Notes under the pieces: generated by a model
Databases searched by the model: none
What the model saw: the letters and a program-made list of their open reading frames with translations, nothing else
Told to the model about the DNA's origin: nothing
Assembly: GCA_902764545.1 (NCBI GenBank)
Contig: CACWWC010000023.1
Span: 1-38,883, forward strand
From: an uncultured Erysipelotrichaceae bacterium
Lineage (GTDB): Bacteria > Bacillota_I > Bacilli_A > RF39 > UBA660
Reading direction: 5' to 3'
DNA length: 38,883 bases
Part shown: piece after piece, positions 1 through 8,707 of the stretch
How positions within the stretch are numbered: position 1 is the stretch's first letter
Layout: each line of letters starts with the position of its first letter
Translations under genes and position numbers: made by a program

Positions 1-1
1 T

Positions 2-291
<290 letters not shown>

Positions 292-292
<1 letters not shown>

Positions 293-2661
293 TGATTAGT
301 TTAAATTGGGTAGGAGATTATATTGATATAAAAGATCAGGATGTTAATGAATTGGCTCTTAAAATTACTAAAGCAGGCATTAATATTGAAGGTGTTTATA
401 CTCATCATATTGATAATTTAGTTATTGGTGAAATAAAAAAAGTTGAAAATCATCCTGATAGTGATCATTTACATGTATGTAAGGTAAATGTTGGTGAAGA
501 AGAGTTACAAATAGTATGTGGTGCTCCTAATGTAAAAAAAGGACTAAAAGTTATTGTTGCAAAAGTTGGAGCAATTCTTCCAGGAGATTTTGAAATTAAG
601 AAAAGTAAAATTCGTGGAGTAGAATCTTGTGGAATGATGTGTGCTTTATTTGAACTTGGACTTGAAGAAAAGACTGAGGAAAATTATAGTAAAGGTATTG
701 CTGAACTTCCTAAAGATGCACCTGTTGGAGAAGATCCACTTGTTTATTTAGGATTAGATGATACTTTATATGATTTAGATATTCATAAACATAGAAATAA
801 TGATTGTTATTATCATATTGGATTTGCTTATGAAATTGCATGTATTATAAATCGTAAAGTAACTCTACCTAAACTTGATTTTAAAGTTAATAAAGATAAT
901 ATTAAAGATAGTTTTAAATTGAGTGTTGATACAGATAAATGTAGTTATTATATGGCACGTGAAGTTCGTAATGTTAAGATTGGAGAAAGCCCAGACTTTA
1001 TTAAGAAAAGATTAACTGCTGCTGGTATGAGACCAATTAATAATGTAGTTGATATTTCAAATTATGTAATGCTTGAGTTTGGTCAACCACTTCATTTCTT
1101 TGATAAAGATAAATTAGGAGACAAGATTGTTGTTAGAGATGCTAAAGAAAATGAAGAAATAGTAACACTTGATGGAAAAACTAGAGTATTAAACTCAGAT
1201 GATATAGTAATTACTGATGGAAAGAAACCTGTATGTATTGCCGGTGTAATGGGTGGAGAAAATACGGAAGTAGACGAAAACACTAAGAACATCTTAATTG
1301 AATCTGCTATATTTAATCCAGTAAGTATTAGATATACATCTCGTAAATTAGATCTTCCTAGTGAAGCTAGTATTAGATATGGAAAAGGTTTATCTTATGA
1401 ATACACTGAAATGGCTAGTAGACGTGCATGTCACTTACTTGAAAAATATGCCGGAGCAGAAGTTGTTGATGGATATCTTTTAGTAGATAACGAAGATCAT
1501 ACTGAAAAGAAATTAACATTTAAACCAATTGATGTTGATAAGATACTTGGAATTACTATTTCAGAAGAAGATATGAAACATGAACTTGAAAGACTAGATT
1601 TTCCATATAAAGTAAAAAATGGAGAATTTGAAGTTACTATTCCAAGAAGAAGACTTGATATAGATCCTTATGTAAATGATATAGCAGAAGAGATTGGAAG
1701 ACTTTATGGATATAATAATTTGGTATCTTCACTTCCTAATTTAAAAATTAGACGTGGGGAATATATTGGTGATATTAAATATAGAAAGATGGTATCAAAA
1801 AGACTTAGAAGTTTAGGATTAAATGAAGTTAAGAATTATACTTTAGTTAGTCCTGAGATGGCTAGTATGTTTAGATATGAAGAAAGAGGTCAAGTACATC
1901 TTCCAAATCCAATGAGTCTTGATAAGAGTATTGTAAGAACCACATTAATACCATCTCTTATGAATGTATATGAATATAATAAAGCTCGTGGTGTTAAGGA
2001 TGTTAATATTTATGAAATTGCTAGAACTTATGATGATAAGTATAATGAATTAACTAAGATATGTGGACTTATGAGTGGTAGTTATATTACTAGTACTTGG
2101 AAAAAAGATTTAGAAGTTGATTTCTATGTAGTTAAGGGTGTTGTTGAGGATTTACTAAACTTTATGGGATATAGTAATAGATATTCATTTGTAAGAAGTA
2201 GTTGTACTGATCTACACCCTGGAGTACAGGCAGACATTATATTAGATGGTAAAAAGATTGGTATTATTGGTAAGGTACATCCTAATATTACTAAGAAAGA
2301 TATTTATGTATTTGAACTTAATTTGGATGATTTATATGGAAAAACTTCTAAATTAAAATATAAGGAAGCATTTAAATATCCAAGTATTCAAAAAGATATG
2401 GCTTTCATCTTAGATAAAAAGATTGATGTGGCTGATGTTGTTAAAACAATTAAGAAAGCTGCTAATAAGACATTACAAATTGTTGATATATTTGATGTAT
2501 ATGAAGGTGATAATATTGATTCTTCTAAGAAAAGTGTTGCTTTTGCTTTAACATTTAATGGTATAACAAGAACACTTACAGATGAGGAAGTAATGGATTC
2601 ATTTAATAAAATAATTGACAAAGTTGTGTCAAGTCATAATGCAGAATTAAGAGATAAATAA
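292..2661 (+). CDS. pheT: Phenylalanyl-tRNA synthetase beta subunit
   Basis: Full-length 789-residue PheT, close to the usual 790-800. In order: an N-terminal EMAP-type tRNA-binding OB fold (about residues 40-150, with HPDSDHLHVCKV), the B3/B4 editing domain (about 210-380, with PINNVVDISNYVMLEFGQP), the B5 helical domain (about 400-475, with TIPRRRLDIDPYVNDIAEEI), the catalytic-like core, and a C-terminal anticodon-binding FDX-ACB domain (about 695-789, starting near YPSIQKDMAF). It pairs with PheS to attach Phe to its tRNA and edits mischarged Tyr-tRNA-Phe. The ATG overlaps the pheS stop by one base. The stop codon lies inside a terminator hairpin that closes the operon. Confidence 0.98.
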
Positions 2662-2679
2662 TATTTATCTCTTTTTTTT
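2650..2679 (+). terminator. Intrinsic terminator of pheST
   Basis: Inverted repeat AGAGATAAATA / TATTTATCTCT followed by eight T. The pheT TAA is inside the stem. Confidence 0.85.
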
Positions 2680-2710
2680 GTGATATTATTAGTTTAAGGA
2701 GAGTGAAAGA

Positions 2711-3553
2711 ATGGAACAGGAAAAAAAGAAGGGTTCGTTTGGAAAAGTATTACTTGTTATTATATTGCTTATAGTATTTGCTTTAGCAGGATGGTTTGGA
2801 AATCAATTTTATGGTGATAAAATAGAATTTTTAAATTTTAATAAATCAGACGAAGAAGAAACAAAAGAAAAGACAACTAAAGAAGAGGATGTTACAGTTG
2901 ACGATTCTATAGAGAATCTTGTAAAACTAGTAGGTTTAGATTATGAATCAGATGGTATGAAGGTTAGTGAAATGTCTGATGAATATAAAATGAATATAGT
3001 TTCAAAACAACTTAGAGGAGGAACTGTAATTAAAAGTAGAACTGTAGCATCAACTGAGGAGTATGTAGCTGCAAGTGTTGTAGAAGAAAAATATAATTCT
3101 ATATTCGGTGATGGTAAATATAAGAGACCTGAATCAATAAAAATAAATTGTTATACATATAATTATAATGCTACTACTGATTCTTTTGATGCTTCTATTC
3201 CACCTAGTGATGGATGTGGTCCTATAGGTGTAGGAGTTAATGCAAAGATTATAAGTGCTAAAAAGAATGGAGATACTTTAAAGGTTACTGAAGCTGTAGC
3301 ATTCTTAGATAGTGGTAATCCTGATAGAAATATTTTCAAAGAGTATAGTGATGTTAATGATCCAGCAAAGAAAATAACATCTGTTAAAGAAATAATAGGA
3401 AAAGATGCTTCAATGCCAACTGCTGCTGAATGGGATCAAGTAGATGAATATATTGGAAAAAATGCTGATAAATTTGTTCAATATACATTTATATTTGAAA
3501 TGAATAAAAATGGTTTCTATAAATACACTGGATTTGAAAAAACTAAAAAATAA
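2711..3553 (+). CDS. Single-pass membrane protein, unknown family (paralog of the gene at 4793)
   Basis: 280 residues. A short Lys-rich N terminus precedes one hydrophobic segment (about residues 12-33, LLVIILLIVFALAGWFG), then a charged linker (about 42-58) and an extracellular domain with a Cys pair (about residues 146 and 170). No lipobox and no recognised enzyme motif. The C terminus (MNKNGFYKYTGFEKT) is nearly repeated at the C terminus of the protein encoded at 4793-5617, so the two form a small local family. AAGGAGAG gives a strong ribosome site; an extended -10 (TGATATTAT, 2681-2689) lies just after the pheT terminator. Expressed alone, between two terminators. Function unknown; an envelope or sporulation-related role is a guess from the neighbouring sspI. 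Confidence 0.75.
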   Translation: MEQEKKKGSFGKVLLVIILLIVFALAGWFGNQFYGDKIEFLNFNKSDEEETKEKTTKEEDVTVDDSIENLVKLVGLDYESDGMKVSEMSDEYKMNIVSKQLRGGTVIKSRTVASTEEYVAASVVEEKYNSIFGDGKYKRPESIKINCYTYNYNATTDSFDASIPPSDGCGPIGVGVNAKIISAKKNGDTLKVTEAVAFLDSGNPDRNIFKEYSDVNDPAKKITSVKEIIGKDASMPTAAEWDQVDEYIGKNADKFVQYTFIFEMNKNGFYKYTGFEKTKK

Positions 3554-3577
3554 AAAGAGATTAAATCTCTTTTTTTT
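3552..3577 (+). terminator. Intrinsic terminator
   Basis: AAAAAGAGATT / AATCTCTTTTT with a one-base centre (effectively a small loop) and a T run, directly after the stop of the membrane-protein gene. Confidence 0.8.
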
Positions 3578-3604
3578 GCTTTTTATTTCTATTTTTATTA
3601 TAAT
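3576..3604 (+). promoter_or_regulatory. Sigma-A-type promoter for the J-domain-like gene
   Basis: TTGCTT, 17-base spacer, TATAAT. The -35 begins in the T run of the preceding terminator. Predicted start near 3611, just upstream of the AAGGGGTGAT ribosome site. Confidence 0.6.
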
Positions 3605-3629
3605 TAAGTTGTTATTAAGGGGTGATTAT

Positions 3630-4427
3630 GTGACCAGAGAGGAAATACTAAAATATCTTAACTATAATGGTAGATATACTAAAGATATTAAGAAGAAGCT
3701 TAATAAGTTATTAAAGTTATATCATCCTGACAATAATAAATCTGATAAAGATACTATTTTAATTTTATATCAAATAAAAAAAGAATTAGAAGATGGTACT
3801 TTAGAATATAAAGATAATTATGTAAAAGAAGAAAAATCAGTTGATTATAAATTTTTTATAGAAATGATGATTAAAAGATTGAAAAGTAAAAAATCTAGAA
3901 TTGATAAGAAATTAGAAGATTTGTATAATAGAATTAATTCACATTATGAAAAGTATAATAGTAAACAAGATGAATTAGGATTAATTGATGTTGATATATT
4001 AGAAATTGAAGATGAAATATCAAGATTATTAAAAGTTGATTTTGTTGATTTTGGTATTGCCTTTTTTATAATTGTTTCAATAGTTTTTATGATTATAAGT
4101 AGAAATATTATTTTTGTAGTAGCAATAATAGTTCTCATTATTATTGAATTATATTATATGTACTATAGAAAAGGAATATATTTAGATAAAAAGGATAAAT
4201 TAAGGAAAATAAAAAGAATTAGAAAAAGTGTTAATGATGAATACAAAAATATTAAAGAGAAAATTGTTGTCTTAGAAAAAGATGAAGTTGATTTTAAAAA
4301 AGAAAGAAATAGGATAAATAATGATATTCAATATTATAGTCATGAATTAAGTAATATTAAGAATAAAGAATTATCTAAAGATAATAGTTTAGTAAATGAA
4401 AATGAAAAGGGATATGTAAAAAAATAA
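3630..4427 (+). CDS. J-domain-like membrane protein with coiled coils
   Basis: 265 residues from the GTG at 3630, chosen because AAGGGGTGAT sits just upstream; longer readings run back through the preceding terminator. Residues 1-55 resemble a J domain (DnaJ family): a basic helix (KKKLNKLLKLY) is followed by the HPD motif needed to stimulate Hsp70 (HPDNN, about residues 31-35). Next come a Lys/Glu-rich coiled coil (about 70-135), two adjacent hydrophobic segments (about 143-180, GIAFFIIVSIVFMII and IIFVVAIIVLIII), and a second coiled coil (about 190-260). The topology suggests a hairpin anchor with both ends cytoplasmic, perhaps recruiting DnaK to the membrane. The J call rests on HPD and its helix only. 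It ends in a terminator shared with convergent sspI. Confidence 0.6.
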   Translation: MTREEILKYLNYNGRYTKDIKKKLNKLLKLYHPDNNKSDKDTILILYQIKKELEDGTLEYKDNYVKEEKSVDYKFFIEMMIKRLKSKKSRIDKKLEDLYNRINSHYEKYNSKQDELGLIDVDILEIEDEISRLLKVDFVDFGIAFFIIVSIVFMIISRNIIFVVAIIVLIIIELYYMYYRKGIYLDKKDKLRKIKRIRKSVNDEYKNIKEKIVVLEKDEVDFKKERNRINNDIQYYSHELSNIKNKELSKDNSLVNENEKGYVKK

Positions 4428-4459
4428 AAGGATTAGATTACTTTGAATCTAATCCTTTT
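4426..4459. terminator. Bidirectional terminator between convergent genes
   Basis: Perfect 14-bp stem AAAAGGATTAGATT / AATCTAATCCTTTT with a 6-base loop. T-rich sequence follows on both strands (strong T run on the minus side). The ends of both converging genes lie in it. Confidence 0.85.
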
Positions 4460-4662
4460 CTTACTCTTTTTCTTATTATTTCTATTATTTGATTTTTTAG
4501 TTCTTGATCTGCATTTTCCCAGACAAGTTCAAAGAATACTCCTAGACCTGGTAGTATTAATTCATCTTGTTCTTTTATTGATTCTTCTATGGCATTTTTT
4601 AATGTGCTGAAATCATCTCCCTTAAAGTTATTTATAATATAATATCTGATGTTTGTATCCAT
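4438..4662 (-). CDS. sspI: Small acid-soluble spore protein SspI
   Basis: 74 residues, the typical size of the SspI family of minor forespore SASPs. Diagnostic block LPGLGVFFELVWENAD (about residues 37-52) corresponds to the conserved LPGLGVLFEVIW core of Bacillus SspI; the N terminus (LNLR-like NIRYYIINNF) also fits. The protein is made in the developing forespore and found in the spore core; its precise role is unclear. Start supported by AGGAGG six bases upstream. It is monocistronic, converges with the J-domain-like gene and has a candidate sigma-G promoter. Its presence indicates that the organism, or a recent ancestor, makes endospores. Confidence 0.88.
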   Translation of the reverse strand: MDTNIRYYIINNFKGDDFSTLKNAIEESIKEQDELILPGLGVFFELVWENADQELKNQIIEIIRKRVRKGLDSK

Positions 4663-4679
4663 ATAATTCCTCCTATGTT

Positions 4680-4710
4680 TATTATGATTTAGTAATTATA
4701 ATTTTATTCA
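4680..4710 (-). promoter_or_regulatory. Candidate sigma-G (forespore) promoter of sspI
   Basis: On the minus strand TGAATA, an 18-base spacer, then CATAATA, matching the sigma-G pattern (GAATA near -35, CATWHTA near -10). Caveat: the -10 ends only five bases before AGGAGG, so the transcript would start at or inside the ribosome site with a leader of about 12 bases. Confidence 0.45.
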
Positions 4711-4792
4711 TTTACATTATTTACAATATATATAGTTTATTCTATTAAAAAATGGACATAATTGTGATATTTTTATATTAGAGGTGAATATA

Positions 4793-5617
4793 ATGAAAAA
4801 AAGAGTAAAAGATAGTGAAATTGAGGCTGCGAAGAGGAAAAATATAATAATTTTTATATTTACTGTTCTTATGTTAATTGTAGTATTATGTGGAATAATT
4901 TTTTTTGTTTGTTATGAAAGAGGTTTAATTAAGTTTTCTTTAAAGGATTCAAAAGAAATTGAATCATTTATTGGTCAAAATAGTAATGAGCTGAGTATCA
5001 ATAAAGATAATTTAGATGTTTTAAAATTATTTGATGTTGTTAAGATTAGTGATAATTACTGTGATGGTTATAATTTAAAAAAGAAGCTTAATGTGTCTAA
5101 AATGAATAGTAAATGTAAGTTTGATTTAGCATCTAATATATATAAAAAAAGTGCTGTTTTTAATAATGATGGGATTTTGTATGTGAGCGAAGATGATGTT
5201 AGGTATGCATATGAATATTTGTATGGATATAATACATATGAGGTGCAGGAACAAATTCCATATAATAATTCTTATTTATTATATAATTCCGAGACTAGAA
5301 ATTATTTTTTAAATTCAGAAACTAATGAGATTGGGACTTCGCTTATTTCGTATGAAAAAATAGTAGATATTTTAAAAAAGAAAAACTATTTGTATATAAC
5401 TTCTTCAGTTGTCTATTATGATAAGGCTAATAAAGTATTATGTCGTGATTATAATTGTGATAGTGTTATACGTGGTTTGAATAATGAACCTAATTATCCT
5501 GATTATTATGATTTATATATTGATCACAATTATAGTAATTTGTATAAATATGAATATAAATTTAAAATGGATAAAAATGGGTTTTATAAATATGTTGGGT
5601 TTGAAAGGACTAATTAG
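4793..5617 (+). CDS. Single-pass membrane protein, unknown family (paralog of the gene at 2711)
   Basis: 274 residues from the ATG at 4793; the in-frame GTG at 4784 is itself part of the AGAGGTG ribosome site, so it is not used as start. A basic N terminus leads into a hydrophobic segment (about residues 17-38, IIIFIFTVLMLIVVLCGIIF), followed by a Tyr/Asn-rich extracellular region with four or five Cys. The C terminus KMDKNGFYKYVGFERT matches that of the protein at 2711-3553, while the rest has diverged. Divergent from sspI across a 130-base AT-rich gap; it could be read from its own promoter. Function unknown. Confidence 0.72.
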   Translation: MKKRVKDSEIEAAKRKNIIIFIFTVLMLIVVLCGIIFFVCYERGLIKFSLKDSKEIESFIGQNSNELSINKDNLDVLKLFDVVKISDNYCDGYNLKKKLNVSKMNSKCKFDLASNIYKKSAVFNNDGILYVSEDDVRYAYEYLYGYNTYEVQEQIPYNNSYLLYNSETRNYFLNSETNEIGTSLISYEKIVDILKKKNYLYITSSVVYYDKANKVLCRDYNCDSVIRGLNNEPNYPDYYDLYIDHNYSNLYKYEYKFKMDKNGFYKYVGFERTN

Positions 5618-5632
5618 TCTTTTCTTTATTTT
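5604..5632 (+). terminator. Intrinsic terminator (weak)
   Basis: AAAGGACT / AGTCTTTT hairpin (one G-U pair, AATT loop) followed by TTTCTTTATTTTT, overlapping the stop of the membrane-protein gene. Confidence 0.6.
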
Positions 5633-5659
5633 TATGGTAAAATAAGTATGGTGGTTTTT

Positions 5660-6298
5660 ATGCAACTTACTTATAATAATAAAGATTATGATATTGTTAT
5701 TGAGAAAAAGAGAAATAATAAAAATACTTATGTTAGAGTAAAAAATGATTTAAAAATCCATGTTACGACTTCACTGTTTACTAGTATGAGATCAATTGAA
5801 AAACTAATTGAAGATAATTATAAACGAATTTGTAAGATGATTGATTATCAAGAAATCAAAGAGAAAAATAATAATGGATTTTTCTATTTAGGCAAAAAAT
5901 ATGTTGTTATTTATTATGATAGAGAAGGCATATCTTTTGATGGTGATAAGGTTTATATTAGTACTAATTTTGACATTGATAAGTGGTATAAGGAGCAAGC
6001 TAAAAGCTTATTTTTGGAAAGGCTTAATTATAATTATGAAAGATTTAGTAGAAAAATACCTTATCCAAAACTTAGAATAAGAAAGATGACTACTAGGTGG
6101 GGTGTATGTAATATAAAAACTCATATTATCACTTTAAATTTAGAACTAATAAAAAGAGATGTGTGTTATCTTGATTATGTAATTATTCATGAAATGAGTC
6201 ATTTGAGATATGGTGATCATTCTAATCTTTTTTGGAAATTAGTTGAGGAGAATATGCCTGATTATAAAAAATATAGAGATGAAATGAAGGGATTTTAA
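5660..6298 (+). CDS. YgjP-type zinc metallopeptidase (DUF45/M48-like)
   Basis: 212 residues. The C-terminal half has the zinc signature HEMSHL (HExxH, near residue 177) preceded by the family hallmark TTRWGVCNIKTHIITLNLEL and followed by a third ligand candidate in YGDHSNLFW, as in YgjP/SprT-like proteins (PF01863). These are small soluble metallopeptidases whose targets are largely unknown. The ATG at 5660 is preferred over the one at 5648 because the latter forms part of the ATGGTGG ribosome site five bases upstream. An extended -10 (TGGTAAAAT) lies at 5635-5643. The stop overlaps the next ATG by one base, so it is coupled to the methyltransferase gene. Confidence 0.85.
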   Translation: MQLTYNNKDYDIVIEKKRNNKNTYVRVKNDLKIHVTTSLFTSMRSIEKLIEDNYKRICKMIDYQEIKEKNNNGFFYLGKKYVVIYYDREGISFDGDKVYISTNFDIDKWYKEQAKSLFLERLNYNYERFSRKIPYPKLRIRKMTTRWGVCNIKTHIITLNLELIKRDVCYLDYVIIHEMSHLRYGDHSNLFWKLVEENMPDYKKYRDEMKGF

Positions 6299-7032
6299 TG
6301 ATTATTACTAGTTTAGAAAATGAAAAAGTTAAGGGTTGGTATAAACTACAAAAGAAGAAATATAGAGATCTTACTAATACATATTTAGTTGAAGGAGAAC
6401 ATTTGGTAGAGGAATCATTAAAGGCTGGATGTGTTAAGGAAATTATACTTTTAGAAGGTGTTCAAAATAATTTTGGATGTGATTATAGTTATGTTTCTTT
6501 AGATGTGTTAAAGAAAATTAGTTCTATGGATACGCCTCCAAAAATGATGGCTGTGTGTTATAAAAAAAATGATTGTGAAATTATTGGTGATAAAGTATTG
6601 TTGTTAGACGGCTTACAGGATCCTGGTAATTTGGGAACAATTATTAGAAGTAGTTTGGCATTTAATGTTGATACTATTGTGTTGTCTTCTGAGTGTGTTG
6701 ACTTATATAATCCAAAGGTTATTAGAGCAACTCAAGGTATGTATAATCATATAAATATAATTTCTATGGATATATTTGATGCAATAAAGTATATGAATGA
6801 TAAAGATATTCCTGTATATGGTACTAGTGTTGTGAATGGCATTGATGCATCGTGTTTAGATCGTGTACAAAAAAGTAAATATTGCTTGATTATGGGTAAT
6901 GAGGGTTCTGGAGTTAATCCCAAAGTATTAGCAATATGTGATAAAAATTTGTATATTAAGATGAATAGTAAAGTAGAAAGTTTAAATGTTGGTGTTGCTT
7001 GTAGTATATTATTATATGAAATGGAAAGATAG
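6298..7032 (+). CDS. TrmH/SpoU family RNA 2'-O-methyltransferase
   Basis: 244 residues. All three SpoU knot motifs are visible: motif 1 DPGNLGTIIRSSLAF (about residues 106-120), motif 2 LIMGNEGSGV (about 197-206) and motif 3 IKM-x6-SLNVGVACSILLYE near the C terminus. The N-terminal 90 residues form the L30e-like substrate-binding domain (NTYLVEGEHLVEESL). It uses S-adenosylmethionine to methylate ribose in rRNA or tRNA; YsgA/RlmB-like proteins are the nearest families, but the target base cannot be told from sequence. In Bacilli this gene often lies near pheST, as here. Translationally coupled to the peptidase gene upstream; rimM follows after 15 bases. Confidence 0.93.
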   Translation: MIITSLENEKVKGWYKLQKKKYRDLTNTYLVEGEHLVEESLKAGCVKEIILLEGVQNNFGCDYSYVSLDVLKKISSMDTPPKMMAVCYKKNDCEIIGDKVLLLDGLQDPGNLGTIIRSSLAFNVDTIVLSSECVDLYNPKVIRATQGMYNHINIISMDIFDAIKYMNDKDIPVYGTSVVNGIDASCLDRVQKSKYCLIMGNEGSGVNPKVLAICDKNLYIKMNSKVESLNVGVACSILLYEMER

Positions 7033-7047
7033 TTTAGTGGTGATTAG

Positions 7048-7530
7048 ATGGATAAAGTTTATATTGGAAAGGTAGTTAAACCTCATGGTATAAAGGGTGA
7101 GATTAGAATACTCAGTAATTTTCCTTTTAAGGATAAGGTGTTTGTTGTTGGGAATGAAATAATTATAAAAGATAAGAGTTATAAAATTATGTCATATCGT
7201 GTTCATAAAGGATTTGATATGATTACATTAAATGGCTTTTCTAATATCAATGATATATTGTTTCTTTTAAAGCAGGATGTTTATTTTGATAAGAGTCATT
7301 TAAGTTTAACTGATAATGAGGTATTAGATGATGAATTAATTACTTTTGATGTGTATGATCAGGCTGGAAATATTGGTAAAATAGTTGATATTTTCATGGC
7401 CAGTAGTAATAATAAAATAATTAGAGTTATGTTTGATAGAGAAGTATTGATTCCTTTATCATCTCCAGTTATTAAGAAAATAGATAAGAAAAATAAAAAA
7501 GTTGATGTTGAATTAATAGAAGGAATGTGA
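7048..7530 (+). CDS. rimM: 16S rRNA processing protein RimM
   Basis: 160 residues, normal length. N-terminal barrel domain begins VYIGKVVKPHGIKGEIRI, the RimM signature, and the C-terminal PRC-barrel domain starts near residue 90 (LITFDVYDQAGNIGKIVDI) and ends with LIPLSSPVI-x5-KKNKKVDVELIEGM. RimM binds S19 and helps assemble the head of the 30S subunit. The ribosome site GGTGATTAG precedes the ATG. It overlaps the region of the trmD ribosome site; rpsP, which commonly precedes rimM, is not here. Confidence 0.95.
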   Translation: MDKVYIGKVVKPHGIKGEIRILSNFPFKDKVFVVGNEIIIKDKSYKIMSYRVHKGFDMITLNGFSNINDILFLLKQDVYFDKSHLSLTDNEVLDDELITFDVYDQAGNIGKIVDIFMASSNNKIIRVMFDREVLIPLSSPVIKKIDKKNKKVDVELIEGM

Positions 7531-7535
7531 TTGTT

Positions 7536-8201
7536 ATGAAAATAGATATTTTGACACTATTTCCAAATATGTTTAAAGGTGTTTTTGAAGAGTCAATTAT
7601 TAAAAGAGCAATTGATTTAGGAAAGGTTGAGATTAATTTAATTAACTTTAGAGATTATACGACTGATCCTCATAATAAGGTTGATGATACTCCTTATGGT
7701 GGTGGTGCTGGTATGGTTTTGATGTGTCAACCTATTTTTGATTGTATTAATAGTATTAAAACTAGTGATAGTGTTGTTGTGATGCTTACTCCTGATGGCG
7801 TTACTTATAAACAAAAGGTGGCTTATGATTTATCTAAATTTAAACATATAATATTGTTATGTGGTCATTATGAGGGGTTTGATGAGCGAATAAGAAGTAT
7901 ATGCGATATGGAAATATCTATTGGAGATTATGTTTTAACAGGTGGAGAAGTACCTGCGATGGTTTTAGTTGATTCTATTATTCGTCTAATTCCTGGCGTA
8001 ATAAATGAGGAAAGTCATATAAAAGATTCTTTTAATAAAGATTACTTGCTTGATTATCCTACGTATACTAAACCTAGAATTTATAATGGTATGGCAGTTC
8101 CAGATGTTTTATTATCTGGTGATCATAAAAAGATAGATGAATATAGGTATAATGAAAGTTTAAAAAGAACTACAGATAGAAGGCCTGACTTATTAGATTA
8201 A
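7536..8201 (+). CDS. trmD: tRNA (guanine37-N1)-methyltransferase
   Basis: 221 residues. Canonical start MKIDILTLFPNMF from the ATG at 7536; the in-frame GTG at 7527 lies too close to AAGGA to be the start. Knot motifs of TrmD are intact: DDTPYGGGAGMV (substrate loop), LLCGHYEGFDERI and ISIGDYVLTGGEVPAMVLVD (the trefoil knot that binds S-adenosylmethionine), with the catalytic Asp region RIYNG-x-AVPDVLLSGDH. It methylates G37 of tRNAs reading CNN codons to prevent +1 frameshifts. Follows rimM by five bases, forming the classic pair. Confidence 0.96.
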   Translation: MKIDILTLFPNMFKGVFEESIIKRAIDLGKVEINLINFRDYTTDPHNKVDDTPYGGGAGMVLMCQPIFDCINSIKTSDSVVVMLTPDGVTYKQKVAYDLSKFKHIILLCGHYEGFDERIRSICDMEISIGDYVLTGGEVPAMVLVDSIIRLIPGVINEESHIKDSFNKDYLLDYPTYTKPRIYNGMAVPDVLLSGDHKKIDEYRYNESLKRTTDRRPDLLD

Positions 8202-8214
8202 AGTATGTTATAAT
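8185..8214 (+). promoter_or_regulatory. Candidate sigma-A promoter at the end of trmD
   Basis: CTGACT, 18-base spacer, TATAAT. It would drive the unknown gene at 8235 separately from rimM-trmD. Confidence 0.4.
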
Positions 8215-8234
8215 TATATAAAGTGGGTGATGTT

Positions 8235-8669
8235 ATGTATTCAATTAATAAACAAAAAAAATGTGGAGAGTTTGATGATGATGTTTTAATAGATGGATTT
8301 TCAATTAGCTCAAAAAAGAAGTCATTTAATATTAAAGGAACAGATGTAAAAAACATAAATATTTCTTCTAAGAAACTTGCTTCACCTTTGGTCAGTAATA
8401 AAGTTATGAAAAAATACAATAAATTATTAGAATATTTAACTGAACTTTTGGTATCTGATGATGATACTGGAGATGCAATGAGAGAAGCGTTAAATCATAT
8501 AGAAAAGTTTAGATTAGAAATAAAAATCAAATATCGTAAATATCTTATGAAAAAGGATTTGGAGATGATGTCTAAACAACTTGTAAAATTGCAAAAAGCT
8601 GCGAATAATCGTTTATTAGAAATTCATAACAGTTATTTAGAACAATTAAATAGAAATAGAAGTAAATAA
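8235..8669 (+). CDS. Hypothetical protein, helical C-terminal half
   Basis: 144 residues, family not recognised. The ATG at 8235 is chosen over the GTG at 8223 because GGGTGATG forms the ribosome site. Residues 1-58 are polar and Ser/Lys-rich (probably extended); residues 60-144 are predicted long helices rich in Lys, Glu and Leu (about 60-144), without Cys pairs or a membrane segment. Looks like a cytosolic coiled-coil protein. It is the first of three genes inserted between trmD and rplS. Confidence 0.65.
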   Translation: MYSINKQKKCGEFDDDVLIDGFSISSKKKSFNIKGTDVKNINISSKKLASPLVSNKVMKKYNKLLEYLTELLVSDDDTGDAMREALNHIEKFRLEIKIKYRKYLMKKDLEMMSKQLVKLQKAANNRLLEIHNSYLEQLNRNRSK

Positions 8670-8682
8670 TGTCTTAATATGA

Positions 8683-8688
8683 TATAAT
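8683..8688 (+). promoter_or_regulatory. Extended -10 element before the DUF5305-like gene
   Basis: TGATATAAT (8680-8688) with an ideal TATAAT and TG extension; no good -35 is visible. Confidence 0.45.
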
Positions 8689-8707
8689 ACAAAAAAGGGT
8701 GATTAGT

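Noticed and set aside
3510-3629. N-terminal extension of the J-domain-like gene
   Set aside because: Would run through the preceding gene's end and a terminator; the GTG at 3630 has a full ribosome site.
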